Under the pieces are notes generated by a model. It saw only the letters and a list, made by a program, of their open reading frames with translations. It ran no database searches and was not told the DNA's origin. DNA of 64,000 nucleotides from Trichomonas vaginalis G3. Its lineage: Eukaryota > Parabasalia > Trichomonadida > Trichomonadidae. Location of the stretch: positions 4,678,879 to 4,742,878 of the forward strand of contig NC_067206.1 of the NCBI RefSeq assembly GCF_026262505.1. The letters run 5' to 3'. The position numbers and the translations under genes were made by a program. Shown one piece after another: positions 50,801 to 58,089 of this stretch. Positions within the stretch are counted from its first letter, which is position 1, and every line of letters starts with the position of its first letter.

Positions 50801-50952
50801 CAACTGACCCCAAAGATGTTAGCACAGGTATTTTCTGTGGAACTGCAGGAAATCATACACATGTTGTAGCTGGTATTACAGACCCAGCAGGTAATGGAAA
50901 AGATTATATGCCTCCTTATATAACAATGCACGCTTGGATACGAGTTGGTTAA
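47866..50952 (+). CDS. Collagen-like fibre protein with phage tail-collar-like tip
   Basis: 1,028 aa, whole. Residues 1-140: conserved N-terminal region. About 141-180: Gly-X-Y collagen-like run (GDTGPQGPQGIQG repeats). About 185-360: helical shaft. About 365-390: Thr/Glu/Pro linker. About 520-620 and again near 690-730: KADKNE and SHKHNISDINELQATL shaft repeats, as in phage tail fibres. The last 150 residues form the tip: YPIGAVYTSMNP, NLPSHMHRFSG, GNHSHSI, GNHTHV and DYMPPYITMHAWIRVG, matching the His-x-His pattern of tail-collar/short-tail-fibre receptor-binding ends. Likely a trimeric spike for attachment. Directly upstream of the integrase. Confidence 0.8.
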   Translation: MTIAAYAYETNEARRAHELVNENSTLTIEGNDLVIDDGKTKKVIDFDTFNTYDPFITTSKVPIINDGTVQYINSTVDASLVKVLNVLIELLKSFRFDDNIKCLKNLVMNEKQILGVAGSSNDVHLMTLEYYNEHKDELKGEKGDTGPQGPQGIQGIQGIQGIQGPQGENGLDGKDGKDGKTAKSWIWDLINTGLTAASYGVLQYQIGKIWAVLGEEALDDVKNALNFISNGSDTIKTLSGWMQETRSQIDTVRRIANNARTGLDTLRQAQNTLKEANDILGSVSDMHEDWLKGIDKSLKNHSQSIADYKKSIDFLHSAMDVHDGSIRNLLNANNNLPGTIKAFIKSFVKPGALTFRSLRARALKSRDAETPTEPTEGTETTETPKEPPKPTANEILFEYFPRYSVLIAYIQEILKKADLTLGDDESSVYLSFQFQIAELLRQICLMYDNISDFTRYDDDHDPEHGEEEVLQTSIKTGKVLTQSLIIDTKDGEVDVLQELKKNTSSGGGGRHELEINEIEEKLAEKADKEHKHNISDINELQATLNSKADKNELDAMNKVLKSHKHNISDINELQATLNSKADKNHVHYITSDEQIITDYHGYLTRSDEAKTKNVNERRYKYIRAKGYDISCTVQYDVAKAPEAFGYTGEIYASTFNVNGVLVEPRFTLRVKSKITFEDAIKSKADKVELEATNKVLKSHKHNISDINELQATLDSKADKNHTHKSFTTVRADDIILNFDLGSSAPLENPSTSVKDTLNSLDKSCRNIESHARNFEAYELPAMLDKKADKTYVDEELSKKFSKPDTMTFTTEIINGEPATPFEFVRGLQPDTFEFFLDNSIELTLHYKSGTNATFHPGDTFQMVFNDISSLEYVYRVMSIYDLIYPIGAVYTSMNPINPNTLFGGRWYEIVDSFPFYTNTQSMKMGGSKKIGIENLPSHMHRFSGRTSVEGNHSHSITKRGYTNLAAGSDRQGMHRYDITTDPKDVSTGIFCGTAGNHTHVVAGITDPAGNGKDYMPPYITMHAWIRVG

Positions 50953-50971
50953 AATCTTTAACTTTACATAA

Positions 50972-52057
50972 ATGAGCTTGAAAGAAGTATTCGAACAACA
51001 TCCATGGAGGTCATTTAAGAAATTCAATGAAGCTGCAAAGAGTTGGGGATTTACTAACAGAGCTGAAGTGAAAAGGTTCTTTGACAAAAATGTTGTACAT
51101 CAAACAAAAATAAACCCTTACGACTACTTTTTACCAATTTACTCCAACACTCCTGACGCATACCAATTTGACACTCTCATTCAAAGCAGAAAAGGAGGAC
51201 ATAAACCATTCCTCATCTTCATTAATGTTAACACTCGCAAAGCTTTTGCGTATATAATGAGAAATAAAGGAACTCATGAAGTGTTAAGAGTTTTACAAAA
51301 GTTTGTAGCAGAACATAGCCCAAGTATTTTAACATCAGACCAAGACGGTGCATACCTCAGCAATGAAATCACAGAATTTCTCATTAAGCATAACATAACT
51401 CACTACACTACTGAAGACCATAACCATAACATACTCGGTATCATTAACCGCTTCATAAGAACGCTCAGAGATTTAAATCAAGAGCGAGACTTTACCGAAG
51501 AAACAATGAAACATTTTCTCGAAGTATATAATTCCTCAACACATTCTACAACAGGACATACACCAAATTCAATGACACAACAACAAGAAGAAAAGTATAT
51601 ACAAAAGAAACGAAGCCAAACACAAAATATCAGAAATTCAACACAATTTACCCTCATTCCTGGTACAAAAGTTCGTGTAGTTCTTGACGACAAACCGTTG
51701 ACAAAGAAACGTTTAAGGTTAAGTCGAAATTATTATATTGTAGACTCTACGCAAGGTAATGGATATCTTATAAAAGCTGCCGACGACTCTATTGCGTTTT
51801 ATCCTCGACATAAATTAGTCGAAAGTAGTAATGGCAAACTTGCTGAAACCATTGACGAAGCAAAGCGAGGAGTGGTTATTGAAATACTTGGCTACAACAT
51901 AAACGATGACACTTATAAAGTAAGATATGAAGGAGGTGTTGAAGATGTTATACCATCTAAGAACTTGAGAGAATCTAAACCAACACATCTGGGACCATTA
52001 GAGCGGGAGTACTGGAAAGATAAAAACATGCCAGAAAGAATAAGAAAATTCTTCTAA
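50972..52057 (+). CDS. Polinton retroviral-type (rve) integrase
   Basis: 361 aa, open throughout. Residues 1-50 form a helical N-terminal part; about 58-190 the RNase-H-fold rve core (PDAYQFDTLIQSRKGGHKPF, LTSDQDGAYLSNEITEFLI, INRFIRTLRDLN). Residues about 190-230 are a Gln-rich linker, and about 290-330 a chromo/SH3-like domain (RGVVIEILGY, YKVRYEGGVEDVIPSKNLRE) thought to guide target choice. It catalyses end processing and strand transfer, giving 5-6 bp target duplications in this family. It follows the fibre gene by about 20 bases. Confidence 0.85.
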   Translation: MSLKEVFEQHPWRSFKKFNEAAKSWGFTNRAEVKRFFDKNVVHQTKINPYDYFLPIYSNTPDAYQFDTLIQSRKGGHKPFLIFINVNTRKAFAYIMRNKGTHEVLRVLQKFVAEHSPSILTSDQDGAYLSNEITEFLIKHNITHYTTEDHNHNILGIINRFIRTLRDLNQERDFTEETMKHFLEVYNSSTHSTTGHTPNSMTQQQEEKYIQKKRSQTQNIRNSTQFTLIPGTKVRVVLDDKPLTKKRLRLSRNYYIVDSTQGNGYLIKAADDSIAFYPRHKLVESSNGKLAETIDEAKRGVVIEILGYNINDDTYKVRYEGGVEDVIPSKNLRESKPTHLGPLEREYWKDKNMPERIRKFF

Positions 52058-52147
52058 ACTTTTTCATTAGATGTAAATCAGACATGAATGAGAACAGTCA
52101 TGATATCATTAATGGTACCATTTATTTTTGTCATAAATTTACACCAA

Positions 52148-52215
52148 AAATATAATTTAGGTGAAGAGGTGAGATGTCACCCGTTTTTTCACCTCTTTTT
52201 TCACCTCAGGAATTT
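52148..52215. repeat. Palindromic intergenic repeat (AGGTGAAGAGGTGAG type)
   Basis: TTTAGGTGAAGAGGTGAG, then ATGTCACCC and TTTTTTCACCTC twice: arms pair as AGGTGA/TCACCT. It sits between the integrase stop and the KilA-N leader, and an almost identical copy lies at 52,987. Confidence 0.7.
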
Positions 52216-52291
52216 TCATGAATTTTCCCGAAATAAAAAATAAAGTTAGTTTTATTTTATTTATTTTTTTATTTTGTATGTAAAGACAATA

Positions 52292-52957
52292 ATGTCAGTC
52301 GAAGCAAAAACATTCACGAACAAATCTAATGGTGAAACATTCACAAAAGGCACTTATAACGGTATTGAAGTCTTACGTAGAGACAAGGATGGTTACATTA
52401 ATGCAACAAAGATGGCAAGAGAAGCAGGAAAGTTAAACCATTTAAACAGATTTCTCAATAGTGCTAAAATGCAGGAAATTCTTGAGTTTTGGTTGAAAGA
52501 ATACGGTCGAGCCAAAAGTGGCTCAACCTCAAAACAAGCATTTTATGAGCTTACTAAGGGCGTTATGAATGAATTCAAAGGTATTTACATACATGCTGAC
52601 CTCGTTCATTTTGTTGCTGAATGGTGCTCTGTAAAGTATGCATTTTATGTCAAAGATATTATGGACTCCATAGACAAGAAAGTTCATGAGAAGTTAGATG
52701 AAGAAGAACTCGAAGATACAGTGGAGAATGCTAAACCTTTGTTCGAAGAAGAAGTTGGAAAAATGTGTGAAAAACAATTAGAACATGAACGTGAGATATA
52801 TTATGGTTATAGAGATTCTCCATACGAACTAGACCAATGGGAACAAGAAGATTTAAAGAGAGAATTTAGAGAATATGAACTCGCTAAGATAGCATTTGAA
52901 GCTGCAGAAAAGAAGTTAAAAGTTTGGGGTCGTTTTGTACAAAAATATTGTGAGTAA
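52292..52957 (+). CDS. KilA-N domain protein (copy B)
   Basis: 222 aa from the ATG after the shared leader (ATGTCAGTCGAAG). Full KilA-N domain at residues about 8-110: GTYNGIEVLRRDKDGYINAT, KMAREAGKLNHLNRFLNSAK, then GIYIHADLVHFVAEWCSVKY and AFYVKDIMDSI. A Glu/Lys-rich coiled tail follows. DNA-binding regulator typical of large DNA viruses. A small hairpin, GAGCCAAAAGTGGCTC, is part of the coding sequence. In copy A only a remnant is left, replaced downstream by a different KilA-N/T5orf172 gene. Confidence 0.8.
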   Translation: MSVEAKTFTNKSNGETFTKGTYNGIEVLRRDKDGYINATKMAREAGKLNHLNRFLNSAKMQEILEFWLKEYGRAKSGSTSKQAFYELTKGVMNEFKGIYIHADLVHFVAEWCSVKYAFYVKDIMDSIDKKVHEKLDEEELEDTVENAKPLFEEEVGKMCEKQLEHEREIYYGYRDSPYELDQWEQEDLKREFREYELAKIAFEAAEKKLKVWGRFVQKYCE

Positions 52958-52986
52958 ATGAACCATTTATTTTTATTGAATTCACC

Positions 52987-53058
52987 AAAAAATATAATTT
53001 AGGTGAAGAGGTGAGATGTCACCCGTTTTTTCACCTCTTTTTTCACCTCAGGAATTTT
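52987..53058. repeat. Palindromic intergenic repeat, near-identical to 52,148
   Basis: Same order of arms, including the CAGGAATTTT.GTGAATTTTCCC tail and the leader that follows. The KilA-N gene is thus bracketed by two almost identical repeats, like a cassette. Confidence 0.7.
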
Positions 53059-53128
53059 CGTGAATTTTCCCGAAATAAAAAATAAAGTTAGTTTTATTTT
53101 TATTTATTTTTTATTTTGTATAAAAGAT

Positions 53129-54094
53129 ATGATTTCAACAATCGGCACAACAACAATTCAAGCCGCGAACGGCGGGACTCTGTCCACAACAACAGCACCA
53201 AACTCGTTAGTCATGAATCCTACGTCAATGTTAGTAGAGATGAAAAACTTCATTCCTTCTTCATATACTTTCGAAACAAAAATCCAGAAGATAAAGCAAG
53301 AACTTTTAACAAGTAATTTAGACTGTAGTGCGAAAGATGAAGAAAATGAAGAATATCTTTATGAAATGCAGGACATTATTGACCATTTACCCAAATTGCC
53401 TGAAATCCAACAACAAAAACTAACTATTCCTGAATTCGACGAAATTGAAGTGAAACCAACTGACTCAGTAGAAATAAAGAAGTTCATACGTAAAGTAAAT
53501 TATGAATTCCTTGGTTTTCATTGCAACCATAAAGTTATGGACAAAGATTGCGACATGGTATATAAAAACATTTCTGACATATATAAATCTGAGGAGTTTA
53601 AGACTTACGATAACTTTGTTTCGTTAGTTGCAAAATGTGTTTGGGAAATAAGAGATAAAGATAGAAGAGGCAAAGTATGGAACGAACAAATAAGACCCGC
53701 TATGTTTGAGATGAAGAGAGCAATTGACGCCTTAGTTGTTTTAGCTGGTTTTATTTCAATGTATAACGCAAAAATGAACCCGCAATGTTCAAAATGTAAA
53801 GCAGCAATAAGAAAATATAACTACTCCGTCAAAGAGATAGAACGTATGAGAAACGACTATGCAGACTTAAAGAAAGAAGCAGAAAAGCCAGCAGAAGATA
53901 AAATGAACATGTTAGAATTTCTGAACAAAAACTATCCAACAGTAGAAGATTTCCTTCTATCTGACGTCAAGAAGAAATATAAAGAGACTTTCGGCATTGT
54001 TAAAACTTTTGATATCCTCAGCGAAGAAATAGAAGCTACAAAACTGTTTAGGATTTCAAATATACATCGTACAATTCATGTAAAACGCTTGTGA
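53129..54094 (+). CDS. Conserved Polinton protein of unknown function (321 aa, copy B)
   Basis: Partner of 4,410-5,375; both are open, so selection kept it until recently. The start at MISTIGTTTIQAANG is chosen over an upstream AT-rich extension. Thr/Ser-rich N-terminus, charged helices, CNHKVMDKDC near residue 133 and PQCSKC near 225. Domain unknown; a Cys/His metal site is possible. Confidence 0.65.
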   Translation: MISTIGTTTIQAANGGTLSTTTAPNSLVMNPTSMLVEMKNFIPSSYTFETKIQKIKQELLTSNLDCSAKDEENEEYLYEMQDIIDHLPKLPEIQQQKLTIPEFDEIEVKPTDSVEIKKFIRKVNYEFLGFHCNHKVMDKDCDMVYKNISDIYKSEEFKTYDNFVSLVAKCVWEIRDKDRRGKVWNEQIRPAMFEMKRAIDALVVLAGFISMYNAKMNPQCSKCKAAIRKYNYSVKEIERMRNDYADLKKEAEKPAEDKMNMLEFLNKNYPTVEDFLLSDVKKKYKETFGIVKTFDILSEEIEATKLFRISNIHRTIHVKRL

Positions 54095-54190
54095 AAAAAA
54101 GAGGTGAAAAATTAGGTGAAAAAAGAGGTGACATCTCACCTCTTCACCTAAACATGGGCTTCGCCCTTGCCGCTAGCGGCTTATTTTTGC
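54091..54190. repeat. Palindromic intergenic repeat with inserted GC-rich double hairpin
   Basis: GAGGTGAAAAATTAGGTGAA, GAGGTGACATCTCACCTCTT and CACCTAAACAT are followed by 26 extra bases (54,156-54,181: GGGCTTCGCCC, then GCCGCTAGCGGC), and then the usual tail TATTTTTGCTGAATTCAGC. The repeats at 5,457 and 5,874 lack the insert. Confidence 0.7.
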
Positions 54191-54307
54191 TGAATTCAGC
54201 AACAAAATTCTGAGTAAAATAATTTTTAGGGCTTGTGTCAAACCGTTGAGTTTTCACAAAATTTAAAAAAATAACGTTTACCATGTAAAACGTTTATAAA
54301 ATAACTA

Positions 54308-54368
54308 GGGTGAGAAAACAGGTGAGAAAACAGGTGACATCTCACCACTTCACCTAAATTATATTTTT
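54308..54368. repeat. Palindromic intergenic repeat
   Basis: Two GGTGAGAAAACA direct repeats, then GGTGACATCTCACC, ACTTCACCT and an AAATTATATTTTTG tail. Confidence 0.65.
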
Positions 54369-54467
54369 GTTCAAAGCTTCCACGAGAGAAAAGATTCCTC
54401 ATTCGCTAAGGATTCCAAAAATGAAAAAATCATTGATTTCGGCTGAGAAAAAAACAGCAAAACCCTT

Positions 54468-54530
54468 CTTCCACGGGAACAAAGAAATAAAGAAGAAATA
54501 AAGTAAATTTTTTATTTATTCCCGTGGAAG
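54468..54530. repeat. Long inverted repeat (CTTCCACGGGAA hairpin, copy B)
   Basis: CTTCCACGGGAA at 54,468-54,479 pairs with TTCCCGTGGAAG at 54,519-54,530; the AT-rich loop differs only slightly from copy A. Same position relative to the tRNA-like unit. Confidence 0.6.
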
Positions 54531-54595
54531 ATAGAGCACTTTTATGACACTTTTTATTCACGACAAACAAGACAAACAAAGAAAATAAGAAAATA

Positions 54596-54670
54596 CGGCG
54601 CTGTCGCGGTTCGAACCACAGACTCTGACCCCTCCATAACACCACCTTAGACCACTGTGCTACGTAGCCT
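54596..54670 (-). ncRNA. tRNA-like unit with A and B boxes (copy B)
   Basis: On the minus strand the A-box-like TAGCACAGTGG (54,652-54,662) and B-box-like GGTTCGAACC (54,608-54,617) are spaced as in tRNA genes. It is almost identical to 3,292-3,366 in copy A, despite not folding into a good cloverleaf. Confidence 0.45.
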
Positions 54671-54710
54671 GTCGACATAAGATTTTATAAATTGCATATT
54701 TGACGTAAAT

Positions 54711-55085
54711 TTATTTCCATCTGGCTTCCCACTGCATAAGATATTCATACGTGTTTGTAAGACATTCATTAAACTTCTTTTCTATTGCATCTAATCTTGC
54801 GTTATTTTTTTCAATAACTTGTCTGTATTCTTCATCATCTCCAGCAGTGTTTGGGTCTTCACGTTTAAAATATTCATTGTTAACCAATTTTTTATCTACA
54901 AATTTTATTAGTGTTTGATTCACTTCGTTATGATAACGGTCATATTCTTTCAATACGTAAGTGAAGACAAAATGCGTCGTACCTTCAATCTTAAAGCTTA
55001 AAGAACTTTCAACACAGTTTTGAGGGTCTGTCAGTGCGTCAATGAGATAGTATTCGAAGTCAGTCAATAATCTTTTTAAAGTCAT
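54711..55085 (-). CDS. Conserved small Polinton protein (124 aa, copy B)
   Basis: Whole frame: MTLKRLLTDFEYYLIDALTD, a beta-rich middle (TTHFVFTYVLKEYDRY) and a charged helical tail (KNNARLDAIEKKFNECLTNT). No family recognised. Divergent to the KilA-N gene at 55,193 across about 107 bases that include the leader sequence. Confidence 0.6.
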   Translation of the reverse strand: MTLKRLLTDFEYYLIDALTDPQNCVESSLSFKIEGTTHFVFTYVLKEYDRYHNEVNQTLIKFVDKKLVNNEYFKREDPNTAGDDEEYRQVIEKNNARLDAIEKKFNECLTNTYEYLMQWEARWK

Positions 55086-55192
55086 TTCATACAGGATAAA
55101 ATTTAATGTTGTGAAGAAATAGTGTTTATCTCAAAAAAAAATAAAGTTAGTTTTTATTTTATTTATTTTTTATCCTGTATGTAAAGACAGAT

Positions 55193-56053
55193 ATGTCAAC
55201 ATTAGAGAACACAACAACTGCTATCGTTCATGAAGTCATAAATGAAGAATACGAATACATACAGTATAACAAACAATTGAGACTCATTCGTTCTGTCAAA
55301 GACGACATGTACCAAATGCAAAGTATTTTGACGGCTTGTTTTGCTCCAGATACTAAGCTTCCTAAAGACTGGTTTAGGAACCAAAGCACCATAGAACTAT
55401 TAAGTGAAGCACAGCGAGACGTACTTTTTTCTGAAAACAGTGAAGAACAGCGAGTAGGTAAAAAATCCCAGTCGCCAAAACTCTATGAAAATCGTGAAAA
55501 ATTGCCAAACGGTTTGAGAGGATATTATGTTCATAGACTTTTAGTAAATGCAGTTGCAATGTGGGCTTCACCACGTTATGCTTGGAATATTTACAAACTT
55601 CTTGACGAACTTCACAGACAAGAACGTGGAGAGATGGAAAAGAAACTTCAAGCAAAAGATGAAGTCATTGAATCCAAAGACAAAAGCATACAGAAAAGAA
55701 TACCGCGTTCAGTACCAAAAGGAAAGGAAAAGAACTATAAGTATATGATTTATACTGAAGAGTTGGAGAATGAAGAAGACAGAGATATGGTTATGTTGCA
55801 TTTAGTCAGAAGAAACAACAAAAGCTTTTACGACCTTGCTAAAATATATAAATCTGACAGAAACTGGTTCTATCGTGAAAACTTACCGATTTCAATGACA
55901 CCGAATGAGCAAATAAAAGAAATTGTCAAAAATACTCTTCCTCAAACACACTATGACATCAAAGGTTGCACAATACTTACCTTCAAAGAAGACTTACCAT
56001 TACTGAAGGAAAAAATAACAGAATATTTCGATAACTTCAAAGAGGAAGAATGA
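55193..56053 (+). CDS. KilA-N domain protein with virus-type C-terminal domain (copy B)
   Basis: 286 aa. Partner of 1,947-2,774; here the shared leader cannot supply an earlier ATG, which fixes the start at MSTLENTTTAIV. KilA-N part about residues 30-140 (QSTIELLSEAQ, GLRGYYVHRLLVNAVAMWAS), Lys/Glu coil 140-180, C-terminal domain 195-286 (SFYDLAKIYKSDRNWFYREN, SMTPNEQIKEIV). The segment 45-100 differs between copies, while the remainder is nearly identical, suggesting local replacement. Confidence 0.78.
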   Translation: MSTLENTTTAIVHEVINEEYEYIQYNKQLRLIRSVKDDMYQMQSILTACFAPDTKLPKDWFRNQSTIELLSEAQRDVLFSENSEEQRVGKKSQSPKLYENREKLPNGLRGYYVHRLLVNAVAMWASPRYAWNIYKLLDELHRQERGEMEKKLQAKDEVIESKDKSIQKRIPRSVPKGKEKNYKYMIYTEELENEEDRDMVMLHLVRRNNKSFYDLAKIYKSDRNWFYRENLPISMTPNEQIKEIVKNTLPQTHYDIKGCTILTFKEDLPLLKEKITEYFDNFKEEE

Positions 56054-56102
56054 AGTCACGACAACATTAACGAAGAAGTCACGACAACATTAACGAAGAG
56101 AG

Positions 56103-56157
56103 AATGAGGTGAGAAAACAGGTGACATCTCACCTCTTCACCAAAAATATATTTTTGG
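56103..56157. repeat. Palindromic intergenic repeat between convergent genes
   Basis: GAGGTGAGAAAACAGGTGAC, ATCTCACCTCTTCACC, then an AAAATATATTTTTG tail. It fills the gap between two gene ends, where a bidirectional terminator or processing signal would be expected. Just before it, ACGACAACATTAACGAAG occurs twice. Confidence 0.65.
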
Positions 56158-56631
56158 TTAAATAGCTTCAGGGTCAATTTCTTCAACCATTTCACTTCCT
56201 TCGTCAATGTCAATAGAAGCTTCTTCAACCTTTGGTAAGAACTTTTGTATAACATCTTTGTTCGTTATTGTCTTCAGAGATGAAGGATAATATTTCACAG
56301 ATGTTTCACCCTTCTTATATTCTTTCTGTTCGGAAAGATTCATAGCAATACTGAAGAAGTCAATGTTGGAGTTCTTTATAACAGTATAATGAGTATCTTT
56401 GACATTCACGAAGAAACCCTTTTGTTTCAAAACTACTGCTAACTCTTGTGAAGTATAACGTTTGCGGTCAATGACAATAGCTAATGGTCTGACATACTGA
56501 CCGAACTTAGATTCTTTCACAAACTTCTTGTTAAAGATAACATTAACGTTTGCAGAACCATTGAACTCATTCTTGATGGCAGTAGCGAGAGCATTGTATG
56601 AAAAGAACTTGCAATCTTGCATGTGTTTCAT
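56158..56631 (-). CDS. Conserved Polinton protein of unknown function (157 aa, copy B)
   Basis: Partner of 1,184-1,657, with only scattered differences (for example NASNVNV versus SANVNV). Lys-rich core and an acidic C-terminus (DIDEGSEMVEEIDPEAI). Both copies are whole. No family recognised. Confidence 0.6.
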   Translation of the reverse strand: MKHMQDCKFFSYNALATAIKNEFNGSANVNVIFNKKFVKESKFGQYVRPLAIVIDRKRYTSQELAVVLKQKGFFVNVKDTHYTVIKNSNIDFFSIAMNLSEQKEYKKGETSVKYYPSSLKTITNKDVIQKFLPKVEEASIDIDEGSEMVEEIDPEAI

Positions 56632-56719
56632 TAAAATAAAAATATTAAATTATTTTGAAAAATAACTTAAAAAAATGTAATCTAATTTTTCAAAAAATAT
56701 TTTTTATCCGATAGAAAAG

Positions 56720-57097
56720 ATGACAGAAAAATTAACTTTTTACATAGCGCCAGACCCTTCTTGCCCACATCCTTTTAAGCCACAATATATAGACATAGAA
56801 CTAAATAGAGAAAGCGAAATTCCACAATATATATACATAGAACTAAATAGTGAAGGCGAAATTCTACAAACAGAAGAAAGCGAAATTCCACAAACATATA
56901 GAGACCTAGATAACGAAAATGGATATGCGCTATTCTGGTTAGATTGTCCTTATAAAATGTATGAAAAAAAGGCTTTATATGAAGAATATAGAAAATATTG
57001 TCATGAAAACGATATAAGACCAAGCTCTAGAGAAAAATTCTATGCTGGTATAAAACATCTTTTCGAAGTTCGGAATGGCAAATATATAAAGAAATAA
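56720..57097 (+). CDS. Protein with primase-C-terminal-like winged helix (copy B only)
   Basis: 125 aa. Residues 1-75 are low-complexity, with three repeats of an IELN-ESEI type. Residues 85-125 (YEKKALYEEYRKYCHENDIR then PSSREKFYAGIKHLFEVRNG) resemble the wHTH found at the C-terminus of D5-type primase-helicases and phage primases. The enzyme part is absent, so it may be a detached DNA-binding domain. It has no counterpart in copy A, where the two neighbours are adjacent. Confidence 0.5.
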   Translation: MTEKLTFYIAPDPSCPHPFKPQYIDIELNRESEIPQYIYIELNSEGEILQTEESEIPQTYRDLDNENGYALFWLDCPYKMYEKKALYEEYRKYCHENDIRPSSREKFYAGIKHLFEVRNGKYIKK

Positions 57098-57148
57098 TTT
57101 TTCTAAGTTTATTTTTTCGAAAAAATATTTTTTTATTTCCTACTAAAG

Positions 57149-58089
57149 ATGTATCGGAAGTTGTCTAAGTTAGAACACTCGGAAATAAAACAACTTCTTA
57201 CAGAAGCTAATATAGATGTTGCAAAACATTACGCGACAAACAAAAAAGCACTCGCTGACTTCATTAAAGACTACAATGGTGCAATAAGTTATGATAGAAT
57301 TCATGAGTTCATAAAGCCGCAACGCGGCGAGGACGAAGTCCATGCAAGAGCATTTCCTTTAAATGACATTGCTATTGACTTATATCATAGACGTTCAGTA
57401 CCTCATGAAGTAAGAAGAGAAATGTTTGACATAACAAATGCGAACGTTGGTGAAACAAGAAGAAGAGACGACACACTGAAACAACAGAGAAGAGAGATGT
57501 TTAAAAGTGCTATAGAACAAGTTCGCAAAGCTAACGATGTCATTCGTTCCATTGACGACAAACCAAAAGAAGGTGAGAGATGGTTAAAGAAAGATGAAGA
57601 GAATAGGAAGAGAAATGTGAAGTCAGGCAATAGACTCATTGACTTTAACATCGAAGCTTTAGATGAACCAAACAGAGACTATTTACACAAACATTTCGGT
57701 AAGGTTTTCATGAGACTCTTAGAGAAGATTAAAATAAACTCCAACAAAGATGGATGGTATGTTATAAACTTGGTGGAAAGTATGAATGTTCTACGTTAAA
57801 CCTCAATAATATTGGAACATTACTACATCAGCTCTTGAAGGAGAACTTTATATCAGAGATAGAAGCAAATGCTGCAGGTATTGTTGAAATGCACTATGAC
57901 TTCTTCTTGACAAACATAAAGAATCTTACTGAAATAAAGATGTATGATTTAACAGAATATGAAGGCTTAACGATGTCAGATGTAAAGAAAGGCAAACCAA
58001 AAAAGAGACCATATAGAGATGAAAGCACACTGACAAATGACCAGAAAGCCATTTTGGAACTCTTAAACAAACAGGAAAAACAGATATAG
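57149..58089 (+). pseudogene. Polymerase-linked conserved Polinton protein (copy B), broken
   Basis: Lies directly before PolB, with its end touching the polymerase ATG. Basic, helical N-terminal part (MYRKLSKLEHSEIKQLLTEA, HARAFPLNDIAIDLYHRRSV), Lys/Arg-rich middle, and a C-terminal part with EIEANAAGIVEMHYDFFLTN. In protein-primed systems the terminal protein often precedes or is fused to the polymerase, so a terminal-protein role is possible; nothing in the sequence proves it. Broken. Confidence 0.5.
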
